A DNA stretch of 13,591 bases from Cytophagaceae bacterium (GTDB lineage: Bacteria; Bacteroidota; Bacteroidia; Cytophagales; Flexibacteraceae). Shown piece after piece: positions 1 to 8,476 of this stretch (the stretch's first letter is position 1; each line of letters opens with the position of its first letter). A program made the translations under genes and the position numbers. Location of the stretch: positions 1 through 13,591 of the forward strand of contig CANHWS010000067.1 of NCBI GenBank assembly GCA_947464365.1. The letters are read 5' to 3'. The notes below the pieces were generated by a model. It searched no databases. It was given only the letters and a program-made list of their open reading frames with translations, and was not told where the DNA came from.

Positions 1-3000
1 AACCAATTGGTCCACCAAGCCAGGGTTGTGGTCGAGGTCATGATGCAGGATAAAGTCAGATCCCGAAGCCTGAATGGCCTCAATATTCCTTACAGGATCA
101 ACTCACTGCACGAGGGTACGGCTGTTAATAGCCAGTTGATCACGCTTAGCAATGAGTCCCAAAGAGTGGTGCTAGAGTTTAAACTTGACCCTGCGCTTTA
201 TCCGAATCAACTACAGGTTGAGTTTGACCAATATGATCCTGTCACAGAGCCGAGCACATATCATATTGAGCATGCTGACCTGTTACCTACTTTCACTTTG
301 TTAGTAGAAACAGTAGGTGAAATGAATGTCCAGGATCTTTCGATCCAGTTAGACCCTAGCGTACAGGTTCGAACAAATAAACGGGTTCAGTTTAATTGGC
401 ACATAACAAGGGATAATACTGCGGTTTGTGGCTGGGAGCTTGACCTGCTAAAACTAGAGGATCACAGCCCAATCCTGAGGCCTAATACCAGCAACATAAC
501 CTCTAGCGCCGTCAATTGGGCTAATGCAACACGTTTTGCAATTGGGCCAAGTGAGGGCAATGCCCCCGTAACAACCTCTATCTTGATTGCAGAGGGATCT
601 GGACATTATGTTTGGCGAGTGCGAGCTGTGGGATCAACTGTTGTTGGCGATCGGTATGAAACTAGATATAGCCCATTCAGTCACGTCGACAACCCCAAGA
701 TTTGCCATTTTGCACAAGATAGCACACCTAAGGATGGCAGCGCCGCAAGGAGAGCCTATGCCTTCTTTTACTTTGATGACCCTGACAAACGGACCAATAA
801 CATCATCCAGCGCCTATTTAAGGAGGATAATAGCTTAAAAGAAAAAGCCACGTATGCAGATGGTCTCAATCAGGTGAAGCAAACGTTGGTATCCATCCCG
901 AGTGAGCAAACAATCATCCTCGAACAAAAACTGGTGGACAAACAAGGCCGAGTTGCCTGGACATCTCTGCCCGTACCACTATTTGTGTCGTCGCTTGATA
1001 CGAGCTTTCGATATCAACGCAAGGCCATTACCGTAAAGGATAGTGCAGGGGTCTTGTATCGTGAGCGGCACTTTGATCAGTCAAGCACCCTACGATCACC
1101 CGCCGATGCAGAGCTGCTGAACCCCACCTACTACACCGGCCAAAACGGTATCGCATCTGACCAAGGGCAACCTTTCCAACGGACGATCTTCAGCAATGAC
1201 AAAACCAACAGGGTGGTGGAGCAAGGTATGCCTGGTGGGGTCCTCGGAATCAAAGATCCTAGCCAGTCCCACACCACCCGCACCATATACGGATCGGCAA
1301 CGGAAGGGGAGCTGGTTAGGTGGTTTGGAGTTGATGCCCCAATGTCTGAAAACGTCGAGAAAATCATTACAGTTGACCCGAACGGCACCACGACTACCAC
1401 CTATAAAACATCGGATGGCAAAGTACTAGCAACCAGCATTAACCTCAGTAGTCCTGGTGACACAGCCTTATTACCTATAGCAGAAAGTACTATCCCAGAT
1501 ACGACATACGATCGGATTAAATCAGGCATCCCGTCTGCTGCGGGTATTTCCACAACTAAGCCACTTTTATTTAATACACGTAGCCCACTAATCTTAGGAT
1601 ACGGAAACCTACCGGATTTATCGTCGGATGGATGCGCTGTGACTAGGCTGGGCTGTGAATATGACCTTGTCGTCAAACTCAAACGCGAGGATGGGAATCG
1701 ATTTGGGACTAATGCTAGTGTAAATAGCAGATTCGTGGGTGGTCTTGGGGTGATAGCCCCTGACACTGTAGGCTGGAAGATCAACCCTGATGATAGCTCT
1801 GAGATCAGGATTGTTTATCACCACTTTTTGAGTCTGAATACTTATGGGTTCAATTTGCCACGGTTGGTGTTGCCAGCCGGAAACTATATCCTGACTAGGT
1901 CGATAGTTCCGACGGATCGGTCCAGAATGGTGACATCGGTTGGTGAAAAATTAGGACGCCAAACTAGGCCAATCACAAAATTGATCCATAAATGGTTGTC
2001 TCGAGTGAAGCAACCATGTGACCTAGTGGCATTCAGAACCAAGGTGGCAGGCCTTATTGGGGCCATCGACTCCTTGCATGCATTAAATGACGACCCCGCC
2101 CGTGACTCCATCTTGTACATACGCTACCTCGTTCCTGAGGCATTGGGAGAAGATTCGCTTAAGGGCACCTATTTTCATTACGTAAAACAAATAGTGACTT
2201 CCTTGGAGAACGTCACGATAGAGACCGAATGCTGCCCCATATTTAACGTTCCACTTGCACTCTCTGTCACCTTTGCTGGGCCTGCCACGGTCAGGGACTA
2301 CAACCATAACAACGTCATCGAAATTGACCCGTTAGCCGTTGGGACTTGCGCCAACCTGGAGTATCAGTATGACTTTGAGGGCTTTGCCTACAAGTACTTT
2401 GGACAATGTGTACCTGCTACCAAAAACACGACCTATGAACCAAGTGGTATTAAGGGTTGGGCCTCGTTTTCAAGCGCAAAAAAGGATAGCATGAAACATG
2501 TCTATAACACCTACCTGCGCCCTTTTATGCCAGGATACCAGACAACGGGTACATTTAACCTCATGATTTATAAAATGCTGACCGACACGTATGCCCCCGA
2601 TGGAGGCATACCTAAAGTCCAGTATGATTCGGCCTATTTGTTTAATTGCTGGCAAACGCAACTCTCGATCATCAAAAGGCAAGTCGGTGGCTGCCCTAAT
2701 GAGATGAATATCCAGTTCAACGTCAACAGCAACCGATCGGTATCTAACGGTGTGGATGACAACCAAGGCGGAAATGGTGCCGTGCATGATGATCTGATCA
2801 ATAACAACATCAAACAAGATTTTTTCAGTTGGTTATTCGGTGGCTCCCGTAGCAGACGGAATATTGCTAATGATGTACGTAATGCCCAGACTAGTGCTGG
2901 TATATCAAGCTCCGATCAACCGTTGTTGGGTAGTGTCAATACCAATGTGTCCTATAACCTAATCACAGAATTCATGAACTGTGCAGGGTTTCGGTTCCAG

Positions 3001-4503
3001 AAAATCCTGACCCAATACGACTCTAGGCCCGACACAGGTGATTATGATGTGGCACATAACTATGTATCCCCAAGTACTTGGTACCGACCATTGACTGGTT
3101 TCACTTACGACACCATGCTTAGCACTGCGATGCCAATTAGCACCATCGACACCAATTATGTCAAAAGCCTTGCAAAGTACCGTCCCTACCCTCTCTTTTA
3201 TGTTGGCCGAAAAAATAGCCAAGGTTGGAAAGCGGTCTTCCCTGGTGTACGGCACCCCGTCTGGGCCTATAAGTACTTTCACTTTCCGCAGGACTCGCTC
3301 AAAGAAACGGAGGTGCGCACCTGTTTTGCTGACCCTAACAAGTATTTTGACGTTACGACCCAGACCTACAAAAACCTCTGCCCATCAACTCCAGAAAAGC
3401 CCGATAGTCTCTGTTATTTCTGCAATGTTGGCCATGTGATCTGTACTAGGACGCGGCTAGACTGGTCGAGCGACGAGCGGTATTCGTTCTTCAAGATATT
3501 TGATAGTTTCGGTACTGGTGGTCAAGGAGGTGGCACCCGCTCTGATGGACTTGACACCCTGGATTTCTTTTCTCCTTTTGCATTTAAGTACGACCCAGAT
3601 AACACAATCAGGGATTCGCTTATTAACTGGACTGATACGTTGGGCGTGGTCACGATGGGCCAATATGGCACCTTGGTTGGAGATACTTTTAGACCAGCGC
3701 CTGGCGCCCCACGCTTATTAACCAGGGCTGAAGACGAAATCAGGAAGGCTAATATTGAGGTCGTGACACGCATTGAGGACAGGCGTGACATCTACCGTGC
3801 GATCCTTTTGACTAACTTGGTAGACAAGGGATATGTGATTGACTCCTGTACGGACCAAACCTGCCCCAATCATATCACAATGCAAGAGGTCAACATCATC
3901 TTGGATCACGTGATGCGGGAGGCCAAATCACGTGGTCAGGTTACGACCTTTAGTATAGATTGTAAGTCTTGCCGCAGCTTCACCACACCAGCAACCCAGC
4001 CTGGACATGTAGACAAAAAAGGAATGGCAATCAAAACCTCCAGCATCGAGCTAGGTACTGGTAGGTGTGGCGATACGACCTATCCTTCTACCTATTTGCA
4101 TTACCGAAGGGTAGCTGACCCTATATTTTTTGATAAAGATACCACCCAACAATTGATGGCCCCTGTCTTTGACCCAGACAGCAACCGCATGTTAGTAAAG
4201 CCAATCTGGTATGTGCTCAATAATCGGCTAAATTGCGAGAAAGTCAAACGCAAACAGGTCACCCAGATGGATATGCACTTTGAGGTCCCGCCTACTGCTG
4301 GTGGTGATACGTTGTTAGCATGTCGTGATACAAACTTTGTACTTACACCAGATTGCCCTACCTTTATTAACAACCTGGGTGGGCAGGCAGCCTCTAACTT
4401 TAACAACCCACCGATGCCCACCCAAGACACGCGGGTGAGGTTAGAAATGACCCTAAACCGCAAAAAGTTGCATCATATCTCCCGCAAATACCAACGCCCA
4501 TGA
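1..4503 (+). CDS. Front half of a Bacteroidota RHS-type giant protein (5' partial)
   Basis: The reading frame is open from the first base and ends at TGA 4501-4503, giving 1500 visible codons; the true start lies upstream. Residues below count from base 1. Residues about 121-230 look like a fibronectin/Ig-like module with a YVWRVRAVG strand. Then come TYADGLNQVKQT (from 284), YYTGQNGIASDQGQPFQ (from 377), FGVDAP (from 442) and VDPNG (458-462). These are motifs I recognise from the region before the YD repeats in Bacteroidota RHS proteins (DUF6443-like). Cysteine-bearing segments follow, such as CEYDLVVKLKRE (from 552) and CYFC (from 1138) with a nearby WSSDERYSFF. The protein ends in HHISRKYQRP, with no YD repeat, RHS core or T9SS sorting domain. 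Its stop overlaps the start of the next gene by four bases. The family call rests on remembered motifs; function is unknown, probably a surface or secreted shell-forming protein. Confidence 0.8.
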   Translation, partial: NQLVHQARVVVEVMMQDKVRSRSLNGLNIPYRINSLHEGTAVNSQLITLSNESQRVVLEFKLDPALYPNQLQVEFDQYDPVTEPSTYHIEHADLLPTFTLLVETVGEMNVQDLSIQLDPSVQVRTNKRVQFNWHITRDNTAVCGWELDLLKLEDHSPILRPNTSNITSSAVNWANATRFAIGPSEGNAPVTTSILIAEGSGHYVWRVRAVGSTVVGDRYETRYSPFSHVDNPKICHFAQDSTPKDGSAARRAYAFFYFDDPDKRTNNIIQRLFKEDNSLKEKATYADGLNQVKQTLVSIPSEQTIILEQKLVDKQGRVAWTSLPVPLFVSSLDTSFRYQRKAITVKDSAGVLYRERHFDQSSTLRSPADAELLNPTYYTGQNGIASDQGQPFQRTIFSNDKTNRVVEQGMPGGVLGIKDPSQSHTTRTIYGSATEGELVRWFGVDAPMSENVEKIITVDPNGTTTTTYKTSDGKVLATSINLSSPGDTALLPIAESTIPDTTYDRIKSGIPSAAGISTTKPLLFNTRSPLILGYGNLPDLSSDGCAVTRLGCEYDLVVKLKREDGNRFGTNASVNSRFVGGLGVIAPDTVGWKINPDDSSEIRIVYHHFLSLNTYGFNLPRLVLPAGNYILTRSIVPTDRSRMVTSVGEKLGRQTRPITKLIHKWLSRVKQPCDLVAFRTKVAGLIGAIDSLHALNDDPARDSILYIRYLVPEALGEDSLKGTYFHYVKQIVTSLENVTIETECCPIFNVPLALSVTFAGPATVRDYNHNNVIEIDPLAVGTCANLEYQYDFEGFAYKYFGQCVPATKNTTYEPSGIKGWASFSSAKKDSMKHVYNTYLRPFMPGYQTTGTFNLMIYKMLTDTYAPDGGIPKVQYDSAYLFNCWQTQLSIIKRQVGGCPNEMNIQFNVNSNRSVSNGVDDNQGGNGAVHDDLINNNIKQDFFSWLFGGSRSRRNIANDVRNAQTSAGISSSDQPLLGSVNTNVSYNLITEFMNCAGFRFQKILTQYDSRPDTGDYDVAHNYVSPSTWYRPLTGFTYDTMLSTAMPISTIDTNYVKSLAKYRPYPLFYVGRKNSQGWKAVFPGVRHPVWAYKYFHFPQDSLKETEVRTCFADPNKYFDVTTQTYKNLCPSTPEKPDSLCYFCNVGHVICTRTRLDWSSDERYSFFKIFDSFGTGGQGGGTRSDGLDTLDFFSPFAFKYDPDNTIRDSLINWTDTLGVVTMGQYGTLVGDTFRPAPGAPRLLTRAEDEIRKANIEVVTRIEDRRDIYRAILLTNLVDKGYVIDSCTDQTCPNHITMQEVNIILDHVMREAKSRGQVTTFSIDCKSCRSFTTPATQPGHVDKKGMAIKTSSIELGTGRCGDTTYPSTYLHYRRVADPIFFDKDTTQQLMAPVFDPDSNRMLVKPIWYVLNNRLNCEKVKRKQVTQMDMHFEVPPTAGGDTLLACRDTNFVLTPDCPTFINNLGGQAASNFNNPPMPTQDTRVRLEMTLNRKKLHHISRKYQRP
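4500..4503 (+). promoter_or_regulatory. ATGA stop/start overlap, gene A to gene B
   Basis: The stop TGA (4501-4503) of gene A shares bases with the ATG (4500-4502) of the first propeller gene. This arrangement is typical of translational coupling. No purine-rich Shine-Dalgarno precedes it, in line with Bacteroidota habit. Confidence 0.8.
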
Positions 4504-6452
4504 AACCCTACCTACTCCTCTTTGGCCTGATCTGGCTCTGCACACAACCACTAAGTGCACAACAACGACAAGCGGCATTTTGGGCGTTTGGAGATGCTTA
4601 CTCAATAAATTTTAATGAACCCACACTCAATGTCAAGAGTTACAACCAGTTGTTCCCTTTTTACAATTACAATTCTGGCTGGGCAACGATCTGTGACAAA
4701 AATGGCAACTTTTTGTTCGGGGCAAACGGTAACCGCATTTGTGACAAGGAGTTCTATACTATGAAAGGTGGCCTCAAGCTATCAAACCAACGCCTGACTA
4801 GAAATGGTGGACCCAACACCGATTTTTGGTTACCTATGATTTTAGAACGTGGGAATGGAATCTACTGGACCTTTTATTATACGCTCAATACCTGTGCCTA
4901 TCTTTCCAATAATGAATTCTCTTGTCCAGGCGCACCTAATGGTTCAATCAACCGGGCTATTGTAGATATGAACAAAGAGAGTGGATATGGTGCTGTGATC
5001 AGGCCTAGGGAAGTGATCGATACCTTTTCGGCCCGCCAAATGGCAGTTGCTCTGCAGCAGAATGGAAGAGATGCTTGGTTCATCACCCATGGGGCTATGG
5101 ATAATGAATTCCGATCCTATGCCATCACGGACACAGGCCTCAACAAAACGCCCGTAATTTCAAGGCAAGGTCCTCGATATGATGCGTTTCCTATCAATTT
5201 AAATGGCCCATATCCTATTTCAGGCACTATGATATCTTCCCCTAACTCGGAGTTAATCGCCACCAAAACTTGTTTCTTAGCTGGTACAGATTCTAACGTT
5301 TATATCTTCAAAATCAACAGGACCACAGGATCAGTCAACCAACTATTCAGCATAAAGGTGCCACAATATTGTTATGGGCTTAGTTTTTCCTCTGATTCTA
5401 AAAAACTATATTGTTTTGCAGGTTCCCAACAAAGCAATACATTACTCCGATGGGTTTACAGCACTTTTAAGTATGATTTATCAGTACTTGATTCGGCTCA
5501 GGTTTTAACCTCAGTGGTCAACCTAGGATTTCACCGCTCAACTGAGTCAAATACAGCGATGCTTGGACCTACTGGAGCTATTTTGTTTGGACAGAATACC
5601 ACGATCCAAAATGGTTCACTAGGAATCCTTACAAATCCAAATGGTGCTGGTACTAATGTTGGATACAATCCACGCTTTTTCTCAACTGCAAGGTCTCCAA
5701 ATTATGGCTATGGATTTCCAATCCTAAATCAAACCTTGGTGCGGAATGCATACCGACTGCAAGCTGCAGTTAGCAAGGATACCTGTTGCCCTGGTGACAC
5801 AATTAACGTCTATGGTTATGGCGCAGAGTCCAATCGTTTCTTGTGGGAGGCCAATTCGGCATTGCTTGCAAATAACTTAGGTACGGTCCGTGCAGTGCCA
5901 ACGCAATCCACCAGTTTTCAGGTCAAGGCCTGGAACGGAGTTGATAGTGCCGAAGCAAACACCTCAATCGTGGTTGTTGGCAAACCGCAGCAACCCATCG
6001 TGCAATGGGATGGACGAGATTCGCTTTTTGTGATCAGCCCAACAAGTCAACGCTACTTCTGGTATCAGAATGACACCTTGATTCGGTCCACCAATGCAGC
6101 AGCGATCAGGATCATCAGAGGACAGGCATATCGAGTGCGGGCAGTAGGTGCGGGGTGTATGTCAGACCCATCGAACCTCTTGATTACCAATTTATCAGGA
6201 CAGATAGCAGCAGAATCCTTAATACAGTATGGTCCTAACCCAAGTACAGGAATTTTAACTATACGGTCAAGAATGGGCAATATGCCGCTAGAAGTGCGTG
6301 TGCGTAACGTGGCTGGCCAAGATCTTGGTACCCATTACTTGAATGAGAGCACCATCGAGTTAGACCTTGGGCAACATGGTAAAGGGCTTTACCTTTTGGA
6401 TGTACTGGCTGATAAACTGATTTCGAAACCTGTAAAAGTAGTGGTGTTATGA
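4500..6452 (+). CDS. T9SS-secreted beta-propeller/Ig-like protein, copy 1
   Basis: This gene encodes 650 residues. A signal peptide covers residues 1-20 (MKPYLLLFGLIWLC... LSA), with likely cleavage before Q21. Residues about 25-415 resemble the N-terminal beta-propeller of many Bacteroidota secreted proteins: an opening WAFG...INFNEPTL strand, ATICDKNGNFLFGANGN, WFITHGAMDNEFRSYAITDTGL and YGLSFSSDSKKLYCF. Two Ig-like modules follow, about 427-495 (starting DTCCPGD) and 498-570 (with YRVRAVGAGC). Residues 577-650, from YGPNPSTGILTIRS to KPVKVVVL, match the T9SS type A sorting domain, so the protein should cross the outer membrane by T9SS and be surface-anchored or released. The start is fixed by the signal peptide and by the ATGA overlap with the upstream gene. 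No clear Shine-Dalgarno is visible. The ligand or enzymatic role is unknown; I see no catalytic motif. Confidence 0.93.
   Translation: MKPYLLLFGLIWLCTQPLSAQQRQAAFWAFGDAYSINFNEPTLNVKSYNQLFPFYNYNSGWATICDKNGNFLFGANGNRICDKEFYTMKGGLKLSNQRLTRNGGPNTDFWLPMILERGNGIYWTFYYTLNTCAYLSNNEFSCPGAPNGSINRAIVDMNKESGYGAVIRPREVIDTFSARQMAVALQQNGRDAWFITHGAMDNEFRSYAITDTGLNKTPVISRQGPRYDAFPINLNGPYPISGTMISSPNSELIATKTCFLAGTDSNVYIFKINRTTGSVNQLFSIKVPQYCYGLSFSSDSKKLYCFAGSQQSNTLLRWVYSTFKYDLSVLDSAQVLTSVVNLGFHRSTESNTAMLGPTGAILFGQNTTIQNGSLGILTNPNGAGTNVGYNPRFFSTARSPNYGYGFPILNQTLVRNAYRLQAAVSKDTCCPGDTINVYGYGAESNRFLWEANSALLANNLGTVRAVPTQSTSFQVKAWNGVDSAEANTSIVVVGKPQQPIVQWDGRDSLFVISPTSQRYFWYQNDTLIRSTNAAAIRIIRGQAYRVRAVGAGCMSDPSNLLITNLSGQIAAESLIQYGPNPSTGILTIRSRMGNMPLEVRVRNVAGQDLGTHYLNESTIELDLGQHGKGLYLLDVLADKLISKPVKVVVL
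6449..6452 (+). promoter_or_regulatory. ATGA overlap after gene B, probably a relic start
   Basis: ATG 6449 overlaps stop TGA 6450-6452 and is in frame with gene C, 24 codons before its signal-peptide start. The sequence GTGGTGTTATGATA is identical to that at the C/D junction, where the ATG is the true start of gene D. This ATG is therefore best read as a duplicated copy of gene D's start. It may still let terminating ribosomes re-initiate. Confidence 0.65.
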
Positions 6453-6454
6453 TA

Positions 6455-6498
6455 AGTACTTTCCCGACTATGCAGAGCAGCCTACGTATCTTGAACCT
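6455..6498. other. Orphan 44-base spacer between the duplicated units
   Basis: This short segment lies between the end of duplication copy 1 and the start of copy 2 and has no counterpart at the A/B or C/D junctions. It is open in the frame of gene C (reading STFPTMQSSLRILN), so it could be translated only if the 6449 or 6470 start is used. I do not recognise its origin. It contains no clear hairpin or promoter. Confidence 0.7.
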
Positions 6499-6520
6499 TC
6501 TCCCGCAAATACCAACGCCC

Positions 6521-8476
6521 ATGAAACCCTACCTCCTACTCTTTGGCCTGATTTGGCTCTGCGTACAACCAATTAGTGCCCAACAACGACAAGCGGCTTT
6601 TTGGGCGTTTGGCACTACCTATACCATTGACTTTAACGAGCCCACACTCACTGTTAATAAGTATAACCAACGTTTCCCTTTTGGCAATTTTAGATCTGGT
6701 TGGGCGACAATCTGTGATAAAAATGGCAACTTTTTGTTTGGTGCCAATGGCAACCGGATTTGTGACAAAGAGTTCAACACGATGAAAGGCGGTGGAACTT
6801 TGTCTAACCAGCGTCTTACAAGAACTGGAGGACCAAATACCAATTTATGGATGCCAATGATTCTAGAACGGGGAAAGGGTATTTATTGGACATTTTATTA
6901 TACACTCAATACCTGTACCTATCTTTCCAATAATGAATTCTCTTGTCCAGGTGCACCCAATGGCTCAATCAACCGTGCCATTGTGGATATGAATCAAGAA
7001 AGTGGATTTGGAGCTGTAGTCAGGCCTAGAGAGCTTATCGATACCTTTTCAGCCCGCCAAATGGCAATAGCCTTGCACCAGAACGGGAGAGATGCTTGGC
7101 TCATAACCCATGGGGCAATGGATAATGAATTCCGATCATATGCAATCACTGATACTGGACTCAACAAAACGGCAGTTATTTCAAGACAGGGTCCTCGCTA
7201 TGATGGCTTCCCAATAAATATTAATAGTAGTAACTATCCCATTTCAGGAACTATGATTTCATCGCCTAATTCGGAGTACATTGCACTAAAAACCTGTTTC
7301 ATTACAGGTACAGATTCAAACGTATATGTATTCAAAGTTAATAGGACTTCTGGAAACATCAATTACTTATTCAGAATAAAGGTACCACAATATTGTTATG
7401 GACTCAGTTTTTCATCCGACTCCAAAAAACTATATTGTTTTGCGGGTACTAATAAAACTAATCCCTTACACCAGTACGTTTATAATACATACAAATATGA
7501 CCTTTCTGCACTTGATTCCATACAGGTTTTAAACTCAATGATAAATCTTGGTTTACATCGCTCAACTGAAGGCAATACTGCTTTACTTGGACCAACGGGT
7601 ACCATCTTCTTTGGACAGAATGAAGCCATACAAAATGGGGCATTAGGTATAATATCAAATCCAAACGGAATAGGAAATAATGTTGGTTATAACCCCCAAT
7701 ATTATTCACCCAATACACCCGCAAATTATGGCTACGGTTTCCCGATACTAAATCAAACCTTAGTACGCAATGCTTATATGTTACAAGCAGCAGTCAGCAG
7801 GGATACCTGCTGCCCAGGCGACACGGTTAATGTTTATGGTTATGGCGCAGAATCCAATCGCTTTTTGTGGGATGCTAATCCGGCGTTGCTAGCCAATAAT
7901 CTCGGGACGGTCCGTGCAGTACCAACACAGTCCACCAATTTTCAGGTCAAGGCATGGAATGGTGTGGATAGTGCTGTAGCAAATACCTCAATCGTGGTCG
8001 TCAGCAAACCGCAGCAACCCATTGTGCAATGGGATGGGCGAGATTCGCTTTTTGTAATCAACCCAACTAACTTTCGTTACTTTTGGTACCAGAATGACAC
8101 CTTGATTCGATCTACCAATGCAGCAGCGATCAGGATCATGAGAGGACAGGCATATCGGGTGCGGGCAGTAGGTGCGGGGTGTATGTCAGACCCCTCGAAT
8201 TTGCTGATAACCAACTTGTCTGGCCAAATCGCCGCCGAATCCATAATACAGTATGGTCCTAACCCAAGTACAGGGATTTTAACTATACGATCACGCATAG
8301 GCAATATGCCTCTGGAAGTGCGTGTACGTAACGTAGCTGGTCAAGATCTTGGTACCTACTCCCTGACAGAGGGTACAACAGAGCTAGATTTAGGCCAATT
8401 TGGCAAAGGCCTTTACCTCCTGGAGGTATTGGCTGATAAACTGATTTCGAAACCTGTAAAATTGGTGGTGTTATGA
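6521..8476 (+). CDS. T9SS-secreted beta-propeller/Ig-like protein, copy 2 (paralogue)
   Basis: This gene encodes 651 residues and is colinear with the upstream gene (650). It has a signal peptide MKPYLLLFGLIWLCVQPISA with likely cleavage before Q21, a propeller-like region, an Ig-like module starting DTCCPGD at 428, a second one with YRVRAVGAGC, and a T9SS type A tail at 578-651 ending KPVKLVVL. By eye well over three quarters of residues match copy 1, with most change in the middle. I chose ATG 6521 because it puts the signal peptide at the N-terminus and makes the length match. In-frame ATGs also exist at 6449 (overlapping the upstream stop) and 6470. The 6449 start would add 24 residues before the signal peptide, an unusually long n-region. 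The stop overlaps the next start as ATGA. Role inferred: second secreted surface protein of the same kind, possibly specialised in its propeller. Confidence 0.92.
   Translation: MKPYLLLFGLIWLCVQPISAQQRQAAFWAFGTTYTIDFNEPTLTVNKYNQRFPFGNFRSGWATICDKNGNFLFGANGNRICDKEFNTMKGGGTLSNQRLTRTGGPNTNLWMPMILERGKGIYWTFYYTLNTCTYLSNNEFSCPGAPNGSINRAIVDMNQESGFGAVVRPRELIDTFSARQMAIALHQNGRDAWLITHGAMDNEFRSYAITDTGLNKTAVISRQGPRYDGFPININSSNYPISGTMISSPNSEYIALKTCFITGTDSNVYVFKVNRTSGNINYLFRIKVPQYCYGLSFSSDSKKLYCFAGTNKTNPLHQYVYNTYKYDLSALDSIQVLNSMINLGLHRSTEGNTALLGPTGTIFFGQNEAIQNGALGIISNPNGIGNNVGYNPQYYSPNTPANYGYGFPILNQTLVRNAYMLQAAVSRDTCCPGDTVNVYGYGAESNRFLWDANPALLANNLGTVRAVPTQSTNFQVKAWNGVDSAVANTSIVVVSKPQQPIVQWDGRDSLFVINPTNFRYFWYQNDTLIRSTNAAAIRIMRGQAYRVRAVGAGCMSDPSNLLITNLSGQIAAESIIQYGPNPSTGILTIRSRIGNMPLEVRVRNVAGQDLGTYSLTEGTTELDLGQFGKGLYLLEVLADKLISKPVKLVVL
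8473..8476 (+). promoter_or_regulatory. ATGA stop/start overlap, gene C to gene D
   Basis: Stop TGA 8474-8476 of gene C overlaps ATG 8473-8475, the start of the giant beta-helix/RHS gene, whose signal peptide begins directly at this ATG. A weak GGTGGTG lies just upstream. The overlap supports one transcript and coupled translation. Confidence 0.8.

Larger units (their letters stand above)
4478..6454 (+). repeat. Tandem duplication unit, copy 1
   Basis: This unit of about 1.98 kb matches 6499-8478. It starts 22 bases before the start codon of the first propeller gene, inside the tail of gene A, and ends just after the stop, taking in ATGATA. The first 36 bases (4478-4513) are identical to 6499-6534. 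Just outside the unit the flanks differ: A versus T on the left and A versus C on the right. Confidence 0.9.

Noticed and set aside
7..9. TTG as the start codon of the first gene
   Set aside because: Codons 1-6 upstream are also open and the protein begins mid-domain without a signal peptide, so the gene starts outside the window.
2539..2556. A 17-base identity shared between gene A (near 2539) and gene D (near 10453), CCAGACAACGGGTACAT
   Set aside because: The surrounding sequence and protein context do not match, so it is probably coincidence or shared codon preference rather than a repeat element.
4400..4503. T9SS sorting domain at the end of gene A
   Set aside because: The tail is basic (NRKKLHHISRKYQRP) and lacks the NPS/T...G.Y...V pattern seen in B and C.
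4524..4541. Possible lipobox around Cys14 of the propeller proteins (LIWLC)
   Set aside because: The residue before Cys is Leu rather than a small residue, and a good signal peptidase I site with following Gln lies six residues on.
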